Shown here piece after piece: positions 1 through 11,930 of a stretch of DNA of 64,000 bases; positions within the stretch are counted from its first letter, which is position 1, and each line of letters begins with the position of its first letter. The notes beneath the pieces are model-generated. The model ran no database searches, had not been told where the DNA came from, and saw only the letters and a program-made list of their open reading frames with translations. The stretch lies in NCBI RefSeq assembly GCF_036711975.1, contig NC_091973.1, forward strand, positions 2,418,001 through 2,482,000, in the 5' to 3' direction. Made by a program: the position numbers and the translations under genes. The stretch comes from Onthophagus taurus (Eukaryota > Arthropoda > Insecta > Coleoptera > Scarabaeidae).

Positions 1-1
1 C

Positions 2-1279
2 AAAGAACAACAATCAGTTGAATCACCACATCAATCGAATGCCAGTAATGTTCAACAAGTTTTACCAATTGTGAAAAGGTTGTATTCAGCGGTCGTCGCA
101 TCTACGAGTAAGCGAAATTCGCCTAAATTAAACGAAAACAAACCAAAAAGTCCTCAAACTCAAACTACGCCAGTTGTTAGTCAACCCAATCAATCTCAAC
201 AAACTAATGTTGCTCGAACTAATACTCCAGCTCAACCACAAAATGTGCCTCTACAATCTAATGGTAATGTAAATAATATGCGCCCATTTAATCCTCGGCC
301 AAGTACTTCAAATTGGTCCCCACATCAGCATCGTAGAGGTTACATAAGTCAGCAACATCCGTATAATCCCGCTTATAACCAACCAATGAATCCGGTTTAC
401 AACCAACGAACTCCAACCATAACTAACACAATTTATAACCCGCAACAAATGATTCCTTTCATAAATGGTAATCCATCTTTTCAAGAAATTATTTTCTCGC
501 ATTATAACCAACAACTTCAAAACTTAAATTATTGGAATTACAATCGACCAGTACAACCTCAAATATCTTTCCAAAATATCCCAATATATAATCCACAATT
601 CCAAAATTCTTTTAATCCAAATTTTGCAAACCTGAACATGCAATATCAGACGATATTTCCTGGACCAAATTATGGGTTTTATCAACAATCTCAACAGGTA
701 TTCGCGCAGCCAAGTTTTTCTGGTTATCAGCCACTGATGACAACACCTAATTTACAACCACACCCAGATAATAATTTTTTGAGACCAGAAATACAATATC
801 GTGGACAATTCGGTTTTCCTAATCCTCCAAATGAAACTTGGATGAGTCCTGAAGCTTTTTTCTCCCAATTTAAATCTGGGAATCAAGGATCTTCTGCGGC
901 AAATAATGTTGCAATGCAAAATGTTGCTGGTTTTAATGGACAACCGAATGAACGCCCACAGGAAAATCAAAACTCCGAAGAAATTGAAAGACCACGTTGT
1001 GCAATGAACGAACTAGATTATGGTTTACACCATGAACAGATGGGTTTTGTTCGGAAAGAACAACAATCGTTCCAACGCAATGAACCCGAAATGATGGTTC
1101 CTTTACTCGATCCGATATCAGTGCCTGGATTAATTTCAGTTCCGTTATTTGAAGATGATCCGAGTTTTCGTGAACAAGCGGACATAGCAGCTTCCATTTT
1201 GGCAAGCATGTCTATTTCCCCGAAAGTTTCTGAAACCAATTCCTATATTAAATCAGATCCATATAAATACTTTCATTAA
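2..1279 (+). CDS. 3' part of a Q/N/P-rich protein of unknown function (5' truncated by window edge)
   Basis: The frame is open from the left edge to a TAA at 1277-1279, so at least 425 C-terminal residues are visible and the true start lies outside the window. The sequence is low complexity, rich in Gln, Asn, Pro and Tyr, with many NPxYN and QPQ stretches, typical of disordered regions of RNA-associated or regulatory proteins. The last ~90 residues are more ordinary (Glu, Met and Ser appear) and end in a short charged tail. I do not recognise the family. No folded domain, signal peptide or membrane segment is seen. The last 44 codons plus the beginning of the 3' UTR are repeated twice more downstream, but the stop in the first copy ends translation, so those copies should be untranslated. 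Coding status is likely because the frame is long and uninterrupted in AT-rich DNA. Confidence 0.7.
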   Translation, partial: KEQQSVESPHQSNASNVQQVLPIVKRLYSAVVASTSKRNSPKLNENKPKSPQTQTTPVVSQPNQSQQTNVARTNTPAQPQNVPLQSNGNVNNMRPFNPRPSTSNWSPHQHRRGYISQQHPYNPAYNQPMNPVYNQRTPTITNTIYNPQQMIPFINGNPSFQEIIFSHYNQQLQNLNYWNYNRPVQPQISFQNIPIYNPQFQNSFNPNFANLNMQYQTIFPGPNYGFYQQSQQVFAQPSFSGYQPLMTTPNLQPHPDNNFLRPEIQYRGQFGFPNPPNETWMSPEAFFSQFKSGNQGSSAANNVAMQNVAGFNGQPNERPQENQNSEEIERPRCAMNELDYGLHHEQMGFVRKEQQSFQRNEPEMMVPLLDPISVPGLISVPLFEDDPSFREQADIAASILASMSISPKVSETNSYIKSDPYKYFH

Positions 1280-1766
1280 TAATCACAAAAAATATTTTTC
1301 TTATTTACTTAATACTTTTAGTTAATACTCTGTAATAATGAAGATTTTGTTATATTTGAAGATGATCCGAGTTTTCGTGAACAAGCGGACATAGCAGCTT
1401 CCATTTTGGCAAGCATGTCTATTTCCCCGAAAGTTTCTGAAACCAATTCCTATATTAAATCAGATCCATATAAATACTTTCATTAATAATCATAAAAAAT
1501 ATTTTTCTTATTTACTTAATACTTTTAGTTAATACTCTGTAATAATGAAGATTTTGTTATATTTGAAGATGATCCGAGTTTTCGTGAACAAGCGGACATA
1601 GCAGCTTCGATTTTGGCAAGCATGTCTATTTCCCCGAAAGTTTCTGAAACCAATTCCTATATTAAATCAGATCCATATAAATACTTTCATTAGTAATCAT
1701 AAAAAATATTTTTCTTATTTACTTAATACTTTTAGTTAATACTCTGTAAGAATGAAGATTTTGTTA
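1148..1766 (+). repeat. 207-bp tandem triplication of the gene's 3' end
   Basis: Three near-identical units start at about 1148, 1355 and 1562, each exactly 207 bp apart. Each holds the last 44 codons of the Q/N-rich gene, its TAA stop and about 75 bp of 3' UTR. Differences are only a few bases, so the duplication is young or homogenised. Confidence 0.92.
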
Positions 1767-1773
1767 CTTTTTG

Positions 1774-1797
1774 AATAAATTTTTATTTTGTAATAAA
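1774..1797 (+). terminator. Poly(A) signals of the Q/N-rich gene
   Basis: Two AATAAA hexamers, at 1774-1779 and 1792-1797, follow the third 207-bp unit. They are the first unique sequence after the array and are the likely 3' end of the transcript. Confidence 0.55.
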
Positions 1798-2811
1798 AGT
1801 TATTGTTTTTATAGCTTTCCCTGACAATTGGGATAGATGGATTTTTGATGAAGTCTTCAAAAATGAACTACTATTCTGATTGCTTAAACTAACTAATTTG
1901 GTGAGCTTCCTAGCTTAGCAGAAAGTGTGGTGTCGTTGTTGCTGGTTTTAGTTGCTCAGAAATGATAGTAATGCTTTGTATGTATTTCAAGAAAGGATCC
2001 AAGTATTACAACTAACACTAGATCTAGAACATCTAGAACTAGAATCAATCGGGTTTAGCCGTTCGTCTCTTAAGACGGCTAAACCCGAATGATTCTAGTT
2101 TTAGATCTAGTGCTTGGATATTTTCTAGTTTTAAAATTAGAACTAGAAAGTTTTGGGTTTAGTGCATCTTCAGTATTTTGTTTGAATTTGAAAATATTAA
2201 AGAACACCGCCATCTATTTTTTAAAGAATGCATATCTAAAAGGTCAGTTTTGTCAGTTGTGTTGCGAAGGTGAGTGTAAAGCGCGTTTATCGATTCATTA
2301 ACAGTAAACTTTTTTTTTCTTGTAAAAGAGTTCTAGAATTAAATCTTTTTATTCTAAAACTAAGTCTTATTTATGCTAAAAAACGTAAAACGCGTTTAGT
2401 AATCTTAATATTAAAACATCGTAAACGTTTTTTGCATTTTAATTCTAACCTAAAAAGAACATCTGATTAAACAATGTGACTAGTCACTTCTTGGTAAGAA
2501 GAAACATTCATTCTTTGGAGCAGTGAGGTTTATAGGTTCATTCGTTTAGTTGAATTCTATTCGTAGTAAAAACGATTTGTTTCTTAAAATATAAAAGCGA
2601 CAGAAGAAACCGGGTATCATTTCATTCGAGTTATAAATGTATCTATAACCTAAGTAGTATTTCTAATAATGGCTGATGAGTCTTGTATTTTCTTATATTA
2701 AAACGTATTATGCTAAACACAAAAATAAACTGAACGAATATCTCGTTGATAACAATTGGATTTATTACTTTTGTGGGGACAACCAAGTAAAACTACAAAC
2801 ATTTATACACC
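1798..2811. other. Intergenic region before CAND1
   Basis: No credible gene. It holds one family B foldback copy (2009-2162) and presumably the CAND1 promoter and 5' UTR, whose start I cannot place. Confidence 0.5.
2009..2162. repeat. Single copy of palindromic family B (CTTAAG core)
   Basis: Runs of CTAGAACTAG flank an inverted repeat centred on CTTAAG whose arms read GGGTTTAGCCG and CGGCTAAACCC. The same core recurs at 22.9-23.5 kb and 44.0-47.1 kb, with a fragment at 62.6 kb. Confidence 0.85.
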
Positions 2812-5800
2812 ATGGCTAATGTATCCTACCAAATAGCAAACTTGCTAGAAAAGGTTTGTTCTAAAAACTTTAAAAAAAAGTTTTTTTAATTCAATTTGCT
2901 TCTTTTCCTTTAGATGCAATCCAATGACAAGGATTTCCGCTTCATGGCCACCAATGATTTGATGACCGAGCTCCAAAAGGATAGTATCAAACTTGACGAT
3001 GATTCTGAACGCAAAGTTGTGAAAATGCTCTTAAAATTACTTGAGGATAAAAATGGAGAAGTTCAAAATTTAGCTGTTAAATGGTAATTACTTTAATATC
3101 TTAAGAAATTTAACTTTATTAAGACATATACATACATAAATAGTATTATTTATAAAGTATAGAAGTGACTTTTCTGTAAAGGCAGAATTTTTCAGAACAA
3201 GATCAATGCAGAAATGAAAGAATATTGTAAGTAAAGGGAGATGTTTTCATGCAACAAGAGTCAATAGATATGATTTACTAGTATTACACTTTTTACTCAA
3301 GATTTGTGATTAAAGTTAAAGTATATGGTGTTTGATTTTAGCTGTCATACCAGATATCTTGATTATTGTAGGAGATATGATAAAATGTCATAGAAGGAAA
3401 ATTTAATATTCTATTTATTCAATATATATTCTATTTAATTCAGCATATTTTCATATTTTTCTCTCTCTGAGAGCAAAATTGAATTTGCTGATCGATCTCT
3501 TTGTGTTCTGACTTTACAGGAAACCTTCCTGAGAGTTAAACATATCATTGCTACAAGATGAGGAGGTATATTGAGGTATGGTTACTAAATTCGGTGCAAT
3601 CCTGAAAGGGTTAATAACAATTATTTGATTAAACACACATTTTTTTGAGTATTTCAGAATAAATATTATGTTAGGTTGCTTAAAAAAAATTTGCGAAATA
3701 AGCAAGCAATAAATTATTATTTATGGTTAAATATTTGAGTGAGGAAAGTTAGTAGTAGGTGTTGCAACAAATTGTTTATTATTAATTCTGTTACTTAAAT
3801 TCAAAAAGTCAAAAATGTTATTGATAAAGATATGAATTCATATCCATATACAGGCTGTCCTGTTAAGGGTACAGAGCGGCTATATTAAAGTTAAAGTATA
3901 TGGTGTTTGATTTTAGCTGTCATACCAGATATCTTGATTATTGTAGGAGATATGACAAAATGTTATAGAAGGAAAATTGCGCCACATTTAATATTCTATT
4001 TATTCAATATATATTCTATTTAATTCAGCATATTTTCGTATTTTTCTCTTTCTGAGAGCAAAAGTGAATTTGCTGATCGATCTCTTTGTGTTCTGACTTT
4101 ACAGGAAACCTTCCTGTGAGTTAAACATATCATTGCTACAAGATGAGGAGGTATATTGAGGTATGGCTACCAAATTCGGTGCAATCCTGAAATAGTTAAT
4201 AACAATTATTTGATTAAACACACATTTTTTTGAGTATTTCAGAATAAATATTATGTTAGGTTGCTTAAAAAAAATTTGCGAAATAAGCAAGCAATAAATT
4301 ATTATTTATGGTTAAATATTTGAGTGAGGAAAGTTAGTAGTAGGTGTTGCAACAAATTGTTTATTATTAATTCTGTTACTTAAATTCAAAAAGTCAAAAA
4401 TGTTATTGATAAAGATATGAATTCATATCCATATACAGGCTGTCCTGTTAAGGGTACAGAGCGACTATATTAAAGTTAAAGTATATGGTGTTTGATTTTA
4501 GCTGTCATAGCAGATATCTTGATTATTGTAGGAGATATGACAAAATGTTATAGAAGGAAAATTGCGCCACATTTAATATTCTATTTATTCAATATATATT
4601 CTACTTAATTCAGCATATTTTCGTATTTTTCTCTTTCTGAGAGCAAAAGTGAATTTGCTGATCGATCTTTTTGTGTTCTAACTTTACAGGAAACCTTCCT
4701 GAGAGTTAAACATATCATTGCTACAAGATGAGGAGGTATATTGAGGTATGGCTACCAAATTCGGTGCAATCCTGAAAGGGTTAATAACAATTATTTGATT
4801 AAACATACATTTTTTTGAGTATTTCAGAATAAATATTATGTTAGGTTGCATAAAAAAAATTTGCGAAATAAGCAAGCAATAAATTATTATTTATGGTTAA
4901 ATATTTGAGTGAGGAAAGTTAGTAATAGGTGTTGCAACAAATTGTTTATTATTAATTCTGTTACTTAAATTCAAAATATCTCAAAAATGTTATTAATGAA
5001 GATATGAATTCATATCTATATACCGCTAGGGGGCGTAACTTCCATAGAGAAACATAAAATTCCCGCTATCTCAGAAAGTTAGATGATGAGCTATAACTTT
5101 AACAACATCATTTAATAGCTAGATAATACCGCATCGCTTTTATTTTGAAGTATTTGTCATATCTGTCATAATAAGGGAGTAGCCTCCCCTACTTTACATT
5201 TTAATATCTCCTGGATCATTCAACCGATTTGAATATTTTTGGTCTTGTTTGAAAGAGTATTTTATGCTCTTTTAAAAGATATTTTCAGTAAAACCGTTTA
5301 ATTTAATACAAATAAGCTAGAGGGTCTTATCTGCAGCGATTACATATTTTTATAATTTTTGAAAAACGTAACTATTTACTTCACAGACTCTTAATTACCA
5401 TAAAATTTGCTAAATACTAGTGAAAACCGCATCTCGATATCTCCATCCATTCTCGAATTATAGAAGAAAATGTTAAAAATTCGTAACCTGTACAATGAGA
5501 ATCGAGTTCCCAAAGGGATCCTAAACTTTAAATTGCATAGTCATAGAAACAGAAGAAACGACAGAGAACAGTGGAGATTTATTTAAAAAAAAGAAACCTA
5601 TTATCCCATCTTGTCCAATTTTTGAAACAATTAAAACTTGAAAGAACTTATTTGATTCCGCTTAATTTGCACACGTCGGGACCGATACATTAAAGTTTCG
5701 ATTTCGTTCTTTGAAATTTCTTCCAATTAAGCAGAATCGACTATATTATAAATTTATTAATATCATATTTTCTCTTCCAGTTTGGGACCTCTTGTGAATA

Positions 5801-8800
5801 AAGTAAAAGAGTACCAAGTTGAAACAATTGTTGAATCTCTATGCGCTAATATGGTTTCTGAAAAAGAACAATTACGTGACATATCCAGCATTGGACTGAA
5901 GACTGTTATAGCGGAATTACCGCAGGCTCCAGGTGGCCTTTCTGGAAATATTTGCAAGACAATAACTAGCAGATTAACTACGGCTATTGAACGAGTAAGT
6001 ATAAATTTTTAAATGAAAATATTTGTTAATAAGATATTTTTATAGCAAGAAGATGTATCGGTTCAATTAGAATCATTGGATATAGTGGGCGATCTCCTCG
6101 CCCGTTTCGGAAATGGATTAACCTCTTATCACAGTCAAATTCTTAGCGCATTATTACCGCAGCTTAGTTCTCAACGTCAAGCGGTTCGTAAACGTACAAT
6201 TGCCGCGTGTAGTAATTTGGTACTTTCATGCAATAACGCTCTCTATTCGAAATTGATTGAGTATTTACATAACGGTCTTCTTAACGAAAAGAACCAAATG
6301 CAAATTCGCACTTACATTCAGTGTTTGGCGGCTGTTTGTCGCCAATCCGGTCATCGTTTTGGGGAGCACATTGAAAAATTTGTACCGTTAATACTTCAGT
6401 ATAGTCATAAAGAAGACGATGAATTACGAGAATATTGTTTACAAGCTTTTGAGTCGTTTGTTAATCGGTGTCCAAAAGAAATTAGCGAACATATACATAG
6501 CATTATAAATCTTTGCTTGAAATACATGACTTACGATCCGAATTATAATTATGAAGATGATGAGGATGGCGAAGATGGCGCGATGGATATTATTGAAGAT
6601 GAGGATGAGGACGAAGATAACGACGAGTACAGTGATGATGATGACATGAGTTGGAAGGTAAGAAGAGCGGCTGCGAAATGTTTAGAAGCGATCATTTCGA
6701 GTCGTATCGAGCTTTTATCAGAATTTTATAAAACTTTGTCCCCTGCTTTGATTGGACGTTTTAAAGAACGCGAAGAAAATGTTAAATCAGATATTTTCCA
6801 TGCTTATACAGCTTTATTAAAACAAACCAACGCACCTAAAAGTACTACCCTTGACCCGGATTCTATGGAACAAGAAACTCCACTTTATTTACTTCAGCAA
6901 CAAGTTCCCTTTATTGTTAAAGGAGTTCATTCGCAAATGAGAGAGAAAAGTTCGAAAACGCGACAAGATTGTTTTCAAATTTTAAAAGAATTATGTGGTG
7001 TTTTACCCGGAGCTTTAGGCAATCACATTGGGGAATTAATTCCTGGTATTCAGTACTCCTTGGGAGAGAAAAATTCTACGAGTAACATGAAAATTGATGC
7101 TTTATCCTTTATACATTGTTTACTTACATCACATCAACCGGAAGTCTTTCATCCTTACATTCCGGTGTTATTACCTCCGGTTATTAATGCAGTCGGGGAT
7201 GCGTTTTATAAGATTACAGCGGAAGCTCTAATTGTTTTACAAGAACTTGTCAAAGTTATCCGCCCGTTAAATTCACCGTCAACGTTTGATTTTACACCTT
7301 TTACTAATGAAATTTTTATGTGTACTTTATTGAGATTAAGAGCTTCCGACATTGATCAAGAAGTTAAAGAAAGGGCAATCTCAACAATGGGACAAATCAT
7401 ATGTAACCTGGGAGATTATCTCGGTAACGATCTATCAGTTTGTTTACCACTATTTTTGGATCGACTTCGAAATGAAATAACACGCCTCACTACCGTAAAA
7501 GCGTTAACGAAAATAGCTGGATCACCTCTTGGCATTAATTTGCCGATTATTAAAGACGCCATCCCGATTTTGGGGTCGTTTTTACGTAAAAACCAAAGAT
7601 CCCTTAAATTGAGCACTTTATTACTTTTGGATTCGTTAATTAAGAATTATAGCGCGTCGTTAAACGCCGAATTACTTCAATTTGTTATCGTCGAAATTCC
7701 ACCACTTCTCGATGAATCCGATTTACATATTGCCCAATGGACTTTGGTTATTTTAAAATCAATCGCTGAGGTTCATCCAAAAACTTTAGTCCGGAAAAAC
7801 ATTGCGAAAAATATTTTACCTGAGATTATGAATTTAGTTCGTTCGCCACTTTTACAAGGTAAAAAAATATGATTATTAAATATGGAACCGGCTACTTGTC
7901 AGATTAACATGAAATATTTTGCTACATCTTGAATTCCGCTTCTATGCTGTTCACAAGGAAATTAAAAAATTGATAATTTTAAAAAATGGTGCCAAGAAAA
8001 GTTGTTCCTTATTTAATTCTTAAGAAGTTTTATTTGAAAAATATTTTGATACAAACAAGAATTAGGAAGATAATCTTGAATTAAATTTCTATACTGTTCG
8101 CAGCGAAATTAAAAAATTGATAATTTTAAAAAATTGTGCCAAGAAAAGTTGTTTCTTATTTAATTCTTAAGAAGTTTTATTTGAAAAATATTTTGATACA
8201 AACAATAATTAGGAAGATAATCTTGAATTAAATTTTTATACTGTTCGCAGCGAAATTAAAAAATTGATAATTTTAAAAAATGGTGCCAAGAAAAGTTGTT
8301 CCTTTTTTGATTCTTAACAAGTTTTATTTGAAAAATATTTTGATAGAAACTATAATTAGGAAGATAATCTTGAATTAAATTTCTATACTGTTAGCAGCGA
8401 AATTAAAAAATTGATAATTTTAAAAAATGGTGCCAAGAAAAGTTGTTCCTTATTTAATTCTTAAGAAGTTTTATTTGAAAAATATTTTGATACAAACAAG
8501 AATTAGGAAGATAATCTTGAATTAAATTTCTATACTGTTCGCAGCGAAATTAAAAAATTGATAATTTTAAAAAATGGTGCCAAGAAAAGTTGTTCCTTAT
8601 TTAATTCTTAAGAAGTTTTATTTGAAAAATATTTTGATACAAACAATAATTAGGAAGATAATCTTGAATTAAATTTCTATACTGTTCTATGGGAAATTAA
8701 AAAATTGATAATTTTAAAAAATGGTCCCAATAAAAGCTGTTCCTGTTTTCATTCTTAACAAGTTTTATTAGAAAAATATTTTGATACAAATAATAATTAG

Positions 8801-10862
8801 GAAGATAATCTTGATTTAAATTTCTATACTGTTCTCAGGGAAATTAAAAAATTGATAATTTTAAAAAATGGTGCCAAGAAAAGTTGTTCCTTATTTAATT
8901 CTTAAGAAGTTTTATTTGAAAAATATTTTGATACAAACAATAATTAGGAAGATAATCTTGAATTAAATTTCTATACTGTTCGCAGCGAAATTAAAAAATT
9001 GATAATTTTAAAAAATGGTGCCAAGAAAAGTTGTTCCTTTTTTGATTCTTAACAAGTTTTATTTGAAAAATATTTTGATACAAACAATAATTACTAAAAT
9101 AATCTTGAATTCGATTTCTATATGTTCACAAGGAAATTAAAAAATCCGACAAGTACGTTTTAGAGTGATATTAAGCCGGTTCTATACTTAATGAGCCTTC
9201 TTGTATAATCTAACTAATTATTATATTTTGATAGGTGCTGCATTGAATTCTATGTTGGAATTTTTCCAAGCTTTAGTTTCGTGTCGTATACCCGATTTGG
9301 GTTACAACGAGCTGTTACAAATGTTATTATCGCCAATAGTGAATCCAACGACCACGCAAACTTTGCATAAACAAGCCTATTATTCCTTGGCCAAATGTGT
9401 CGCTGCCATCACTGTTAAGTGTTCTGAAAGGGCTTTACCTGTAGTCAACCAGTTTATTCACGACATTAAAACGACGACGAGCGATTCCCACCATATCTTT
9501 GGGTTGTTGATTATTGGCGAGATTGGCAGGAAAATGTAAGGAAATAATTTTTATTATTCATTTTTATTTATTAATTCTTTTTAGTGATTTGACTTCGGTG
9601 GGTCAATTAGAGCTAAACATTTTGATGTCATTCAGTGCATCATCAGAAGAAATTAAATCGGCTGCAAGTTATGCTTTGGGAAGCGTTTGCATTGGAAACC
9701 TTCCCCATTATTTACCATTTATCTTGAATGAGATTCAGAATCAGCCGAAACGACAATATTTACTTCTTCATTCGCTGAAAGAAATTATAACTTGTCTTTC
9801 ATCAACACCGGAAGGAGTCCGTATTCTTTTGCCTTTCGTTCCGGCGATCTGGCAACAGTTATTCCTTCATTGCGAATGTAACGAAGAAGGTAGCCGTAAC
9901 GTAGTGGCTGAATGTCTTGGTAAATTAACTCTAATCGACCCGGCAAACCTTCTTCCAAAACTACAAGAATCTTTATCGTCGCCATCGCCATTAATGCGTA
10001 CCACAATCGTAACTGCGGTTAAATTCACCATTTCAGATCAACCGCAGAAAATCGATACATTGCTAAGACAATGTATTGGTCAATTTTTAAATACATTACA
10101 AGATCCGGATTTGAACGTTCGAAGAGTCGCACTGGTCGCGTTCAATTCGGCAGCGCACAATAAGCCGTCTTTGATTCGCGATTTACTCGACTCGATTTTA
10201 CCACATTTGTATAGCGAAACGAAAGTTAAGAAAGAGTTGATCAGGGAAGTCGAAATGGGGCCGTTTAAACACACAGTCGACGACGGCCTCGACATCCGTA
10301 AAGCGGCCTTTGAATGTATGTACACCTTACTCGATTCGTGTCTCGATCGCATCGATATTTTTGAATTTTTAAACCACGTCGAAGGCGGACTTAAAGATCA
10401 TTACGATATTAAAATGTTAACGTATTTAATGGCTGCCCGTTTATCTCAAATTTGTCCGGGAGCCGTTCTACAAAGTAAGTTTTAAAATTAATTATGGGAA
10501 ATATTAATTCGTTTTGATTTAAGGATTGGATAGATTAGTAGAGCCGCTTCGTATGACGTGCACGATGAAGGTAAAAGCAAATTCGGTGAAGCAAGAATAC
10601 GAGAAGCAAGATGAGCTGAAGAGGTCGGCGATGAGGGCGGCGTCGTCGTTATTAGGAATTCCCGATGCAGGTGAAGATTATTTTTTATTACTTTTTTTAT
10701 TGTTTTTGTGATTTTTTTTGGTTTGTTGTAGATAAAAATCCTCATTTGAGCGAGTTCATAACGCAAATTCGGAATTCGGTCGATTTGAAACCGATTTTCG
10801 ACTCGATTCAAGAGGATAGCGTCGGAGGGAGACACGATTGCTTCTTGATGGATCAAAGTTAA
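2812..10862 (+). CDS. CAND1: CAND1, cullin-associated NEDD8-dissociated protein 1
   Basis: CAND1 is a HEAT-repeat solenoid that wraps unneddylated cullin-RBX1 and exchanges substrate receptors of SCF ubiquitin ligases. Eight coding exons can be placed: 2812-2853, 2914-3083, 5781-5994, 6046-7858, 9235-9535, 9585-10474, 10524-10670 and 10732-10862, all with GT-AG borders and matching phases, giving 1235 residues against 1230 in human. Exon 2 closely follows the vertebrate protein ([19 protein letters not shown]). The acidic loop ([20 protein letters not shown]), the [16 protein letters not shown] stretch and the C-terminal [19 protein letters not shown] are all present. The start is the first ATG, giving [14 protein letters not shown] like the vertebrate N-terminus. 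Introns 2 and 4 are inflated by tandem repeats. The gene is convergent with the PC-esterase gene. No lesion is seen. Confidence 0.97.
3310..5023. repeat. 585-bp tandem repeat, 3 copies, in CAND1 intron 2
   Basis: Units begin near 3310, 3885 and 4470. The last two are exactly 585 bp apart, and the first is 10 bp shorter because it lacks a TTGCGCCACA block. Identity is very high. The same 63-codon minus-strand open frame appears in every unit, but only because the unit is copied. Confidence 0.92.
7906..9150. repeat. 147-bp tandem repeat, 8 copies, in CAND1 intron 4
   Basis: A landmark (GTGCCAAGAAAAGTTG or close variant) recurs at 7989, 8136, 8283, 8430, 8577, 8724, 8871 and 9018, every step being exactly 147 bp. 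Outer copies are partial and more diverged. The monomer is strongly AT-rich. The array fills almost the whole intron. Confidence 0.95.
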
Positions 10863-10944
10863 TTTCATTTCGATTCGTTCCTAAGATATTTCGTTTATTT
10901 TATTTTTTGGTTTTATTATTGTAATAAGTCAGTTTCAGTTTAAA

Positions 10945-10950
10945 AATAAA
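10945..10950 (+). terminator. Poly(A) signal of CAND1
   Basis: AATAAA 83 bp after the CAND1 stop. The opposing gene's signal lies about 35 bp further on, so the two 3' ends abut or overlap. Confidence 0.6.
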
Positions 10951-10983
10951 TCATTTACGAAAAATTGTTTAGTGTATAAAACA

Positions 10984-10989
10984 TTTATT
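10984..10989 (-). terminator. Poly(A) signal of the PC-esterase gene
   Basis: TTTATT on the plus strand reads AATAAA on the minus strand, about 60 bp beyond the minus-strand stop at 11052. Confidence 0.5.
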
Positions 10990-11051
10990 AAACTCAAAAA
11001 ATACTTTATAAATAACAAAATTAATTTTAATGATAACAAATTAATTCAAAA

Positions 11052-11930
11052 TTAATTACAAGTAGTGAAGTCGTATCTGTTGTAGTAATTTTGTTCAATT
11101 TTCGGTTTTATTTCGTTTTTGGCGATTTCTTTGCGTTCGTTTTCTTTGGTATTGCACTTTCGATGTATTGCTATATTATTTGGTAGTTGTTTACCAACTT
11201 TTTGGCATAAATTTGTGAAGATAATGTTATTAATAAATCTTATGGCAGCTGGGTCCCAATGAATACCATCCATTACTAAACTATCTATTTGATATTGCAT
11301 GTAATAATGTAAATCAATTAGATCGATGTCGTATTTTCGGCAACATTTAGCAACGTAATTATTCGCTTCTACAATACTGAAAGGTAACACAGCGTTGAGA
11401 AATTGCACATTTTCTGTTAAGAAGCCACCACGTGCTTTTAAACTAATGGGTAAAGTTGTTGTAAATACAATGCAGGTTTTGGGGAACTTATTTCTTAGCA
11501 AATGTAATGTTTTATCTACATTTGCTTTGTAATCTTGAATCCCGTTTGGACCCCAGCGAGATAAATCCCACACACAACTATTCATTATAATGAAATTTGG
11601 GGGAACTTTCAAAGATTCTATGAAATCCTCAAACTTTTTGGTGTAAATTCTCGTGATAAATTCGTAATGCAAATGAAATTCACGCTTATATTCTCTTATT
11701 TCAACATAATTTCGACTTGCTGTTAACACACCTTCTGATAATCGTTTATCTCCAGAGAAAGAATCTTCATTTTTTGCTCTTAATTTTTCGTTAGGTATTA
11801 ATGTGCCATATCTCGTTAACCATATTAAATCCTTATACAAAGCTCGCATATTAGAATCGCCAAACATGAGGATTCTTTGCGATTTAAACAAATTTATAGC
11901 ATCATCTTTCGCAAATAGCTCAACAGACAT
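11052..11930 (-). CDS. PC-esterase domain protein (PCED1/FAM113-like)
   Basis: A single 292-residue coding exon. The protein has the GDSL/SGNH-type layout of the PC-esterase family, proposed to act on acyl or modified cell-surface groups, with no firmly known substrate. Visible motifs are RILMFGDSNMR near the N-terminus (nucleophile Ser26 in GDS), an NSCVWDLSRWG block in the middle and DGIHWDPAA near the C-terminus, giving the expected Asp221-x-x-His224 pair. No signal peptide is seen. The ATG at 11930 is chosen because the motif spacing fits and because a good splice acceptor (TTTCTTTTTGTTTCAG) lies just upstream, implying a non-coding first exon. The basic, Asn/Lys-rich tail after about residue 255 looks disordered. 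The catalytic set appears intact. Confidence 0.88.
   Translation of the reverse strand: MSVELFAKDDAINLFKSQRILMFGDSNMRALYKDLIWLTRYGTLIPNEKLRAKNEDSFSGDKRLSEGVLTASRNYVEIREYKREFHLHYEFITRIYTKKFEDFIESLKVPPNFIIMNSCVWDLSRWGPNGIQDYKANVDKTLHLLRNKFPKTCIVFTTTLPISLKARGGFLTENVQFLNAVLPFSIVEANNYVAKCCRKYDIDLIDLHYYMQYQIDSLVMDGIHWDPAAIRFINNIIFTNLCQKVGKQLPNNIAIHRKCNTKENERKEIAKNEIKPKIEQNYYNRYDFTTCN

Noticed and set aside
2009-2162. Telomere-like GTTAG strings in family B
   Set aside because: The TTAGG insect telomere repeat is not present in tandem; the strings are part of the CTAG-rich ends.
3514-4875. Three 63-residue minus-strand frames of nearly the same sequence
   Set aside because: They lie at the same place in each 585-bp tandem unit, so similarity comes from the DNA duplication. 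No start context, promoter or family match.
10488-10868. A 126-residue minus-strand frame
   Set aside because: It is the antisense shadow of CAND1 exons 7-8 and crosses their intron.
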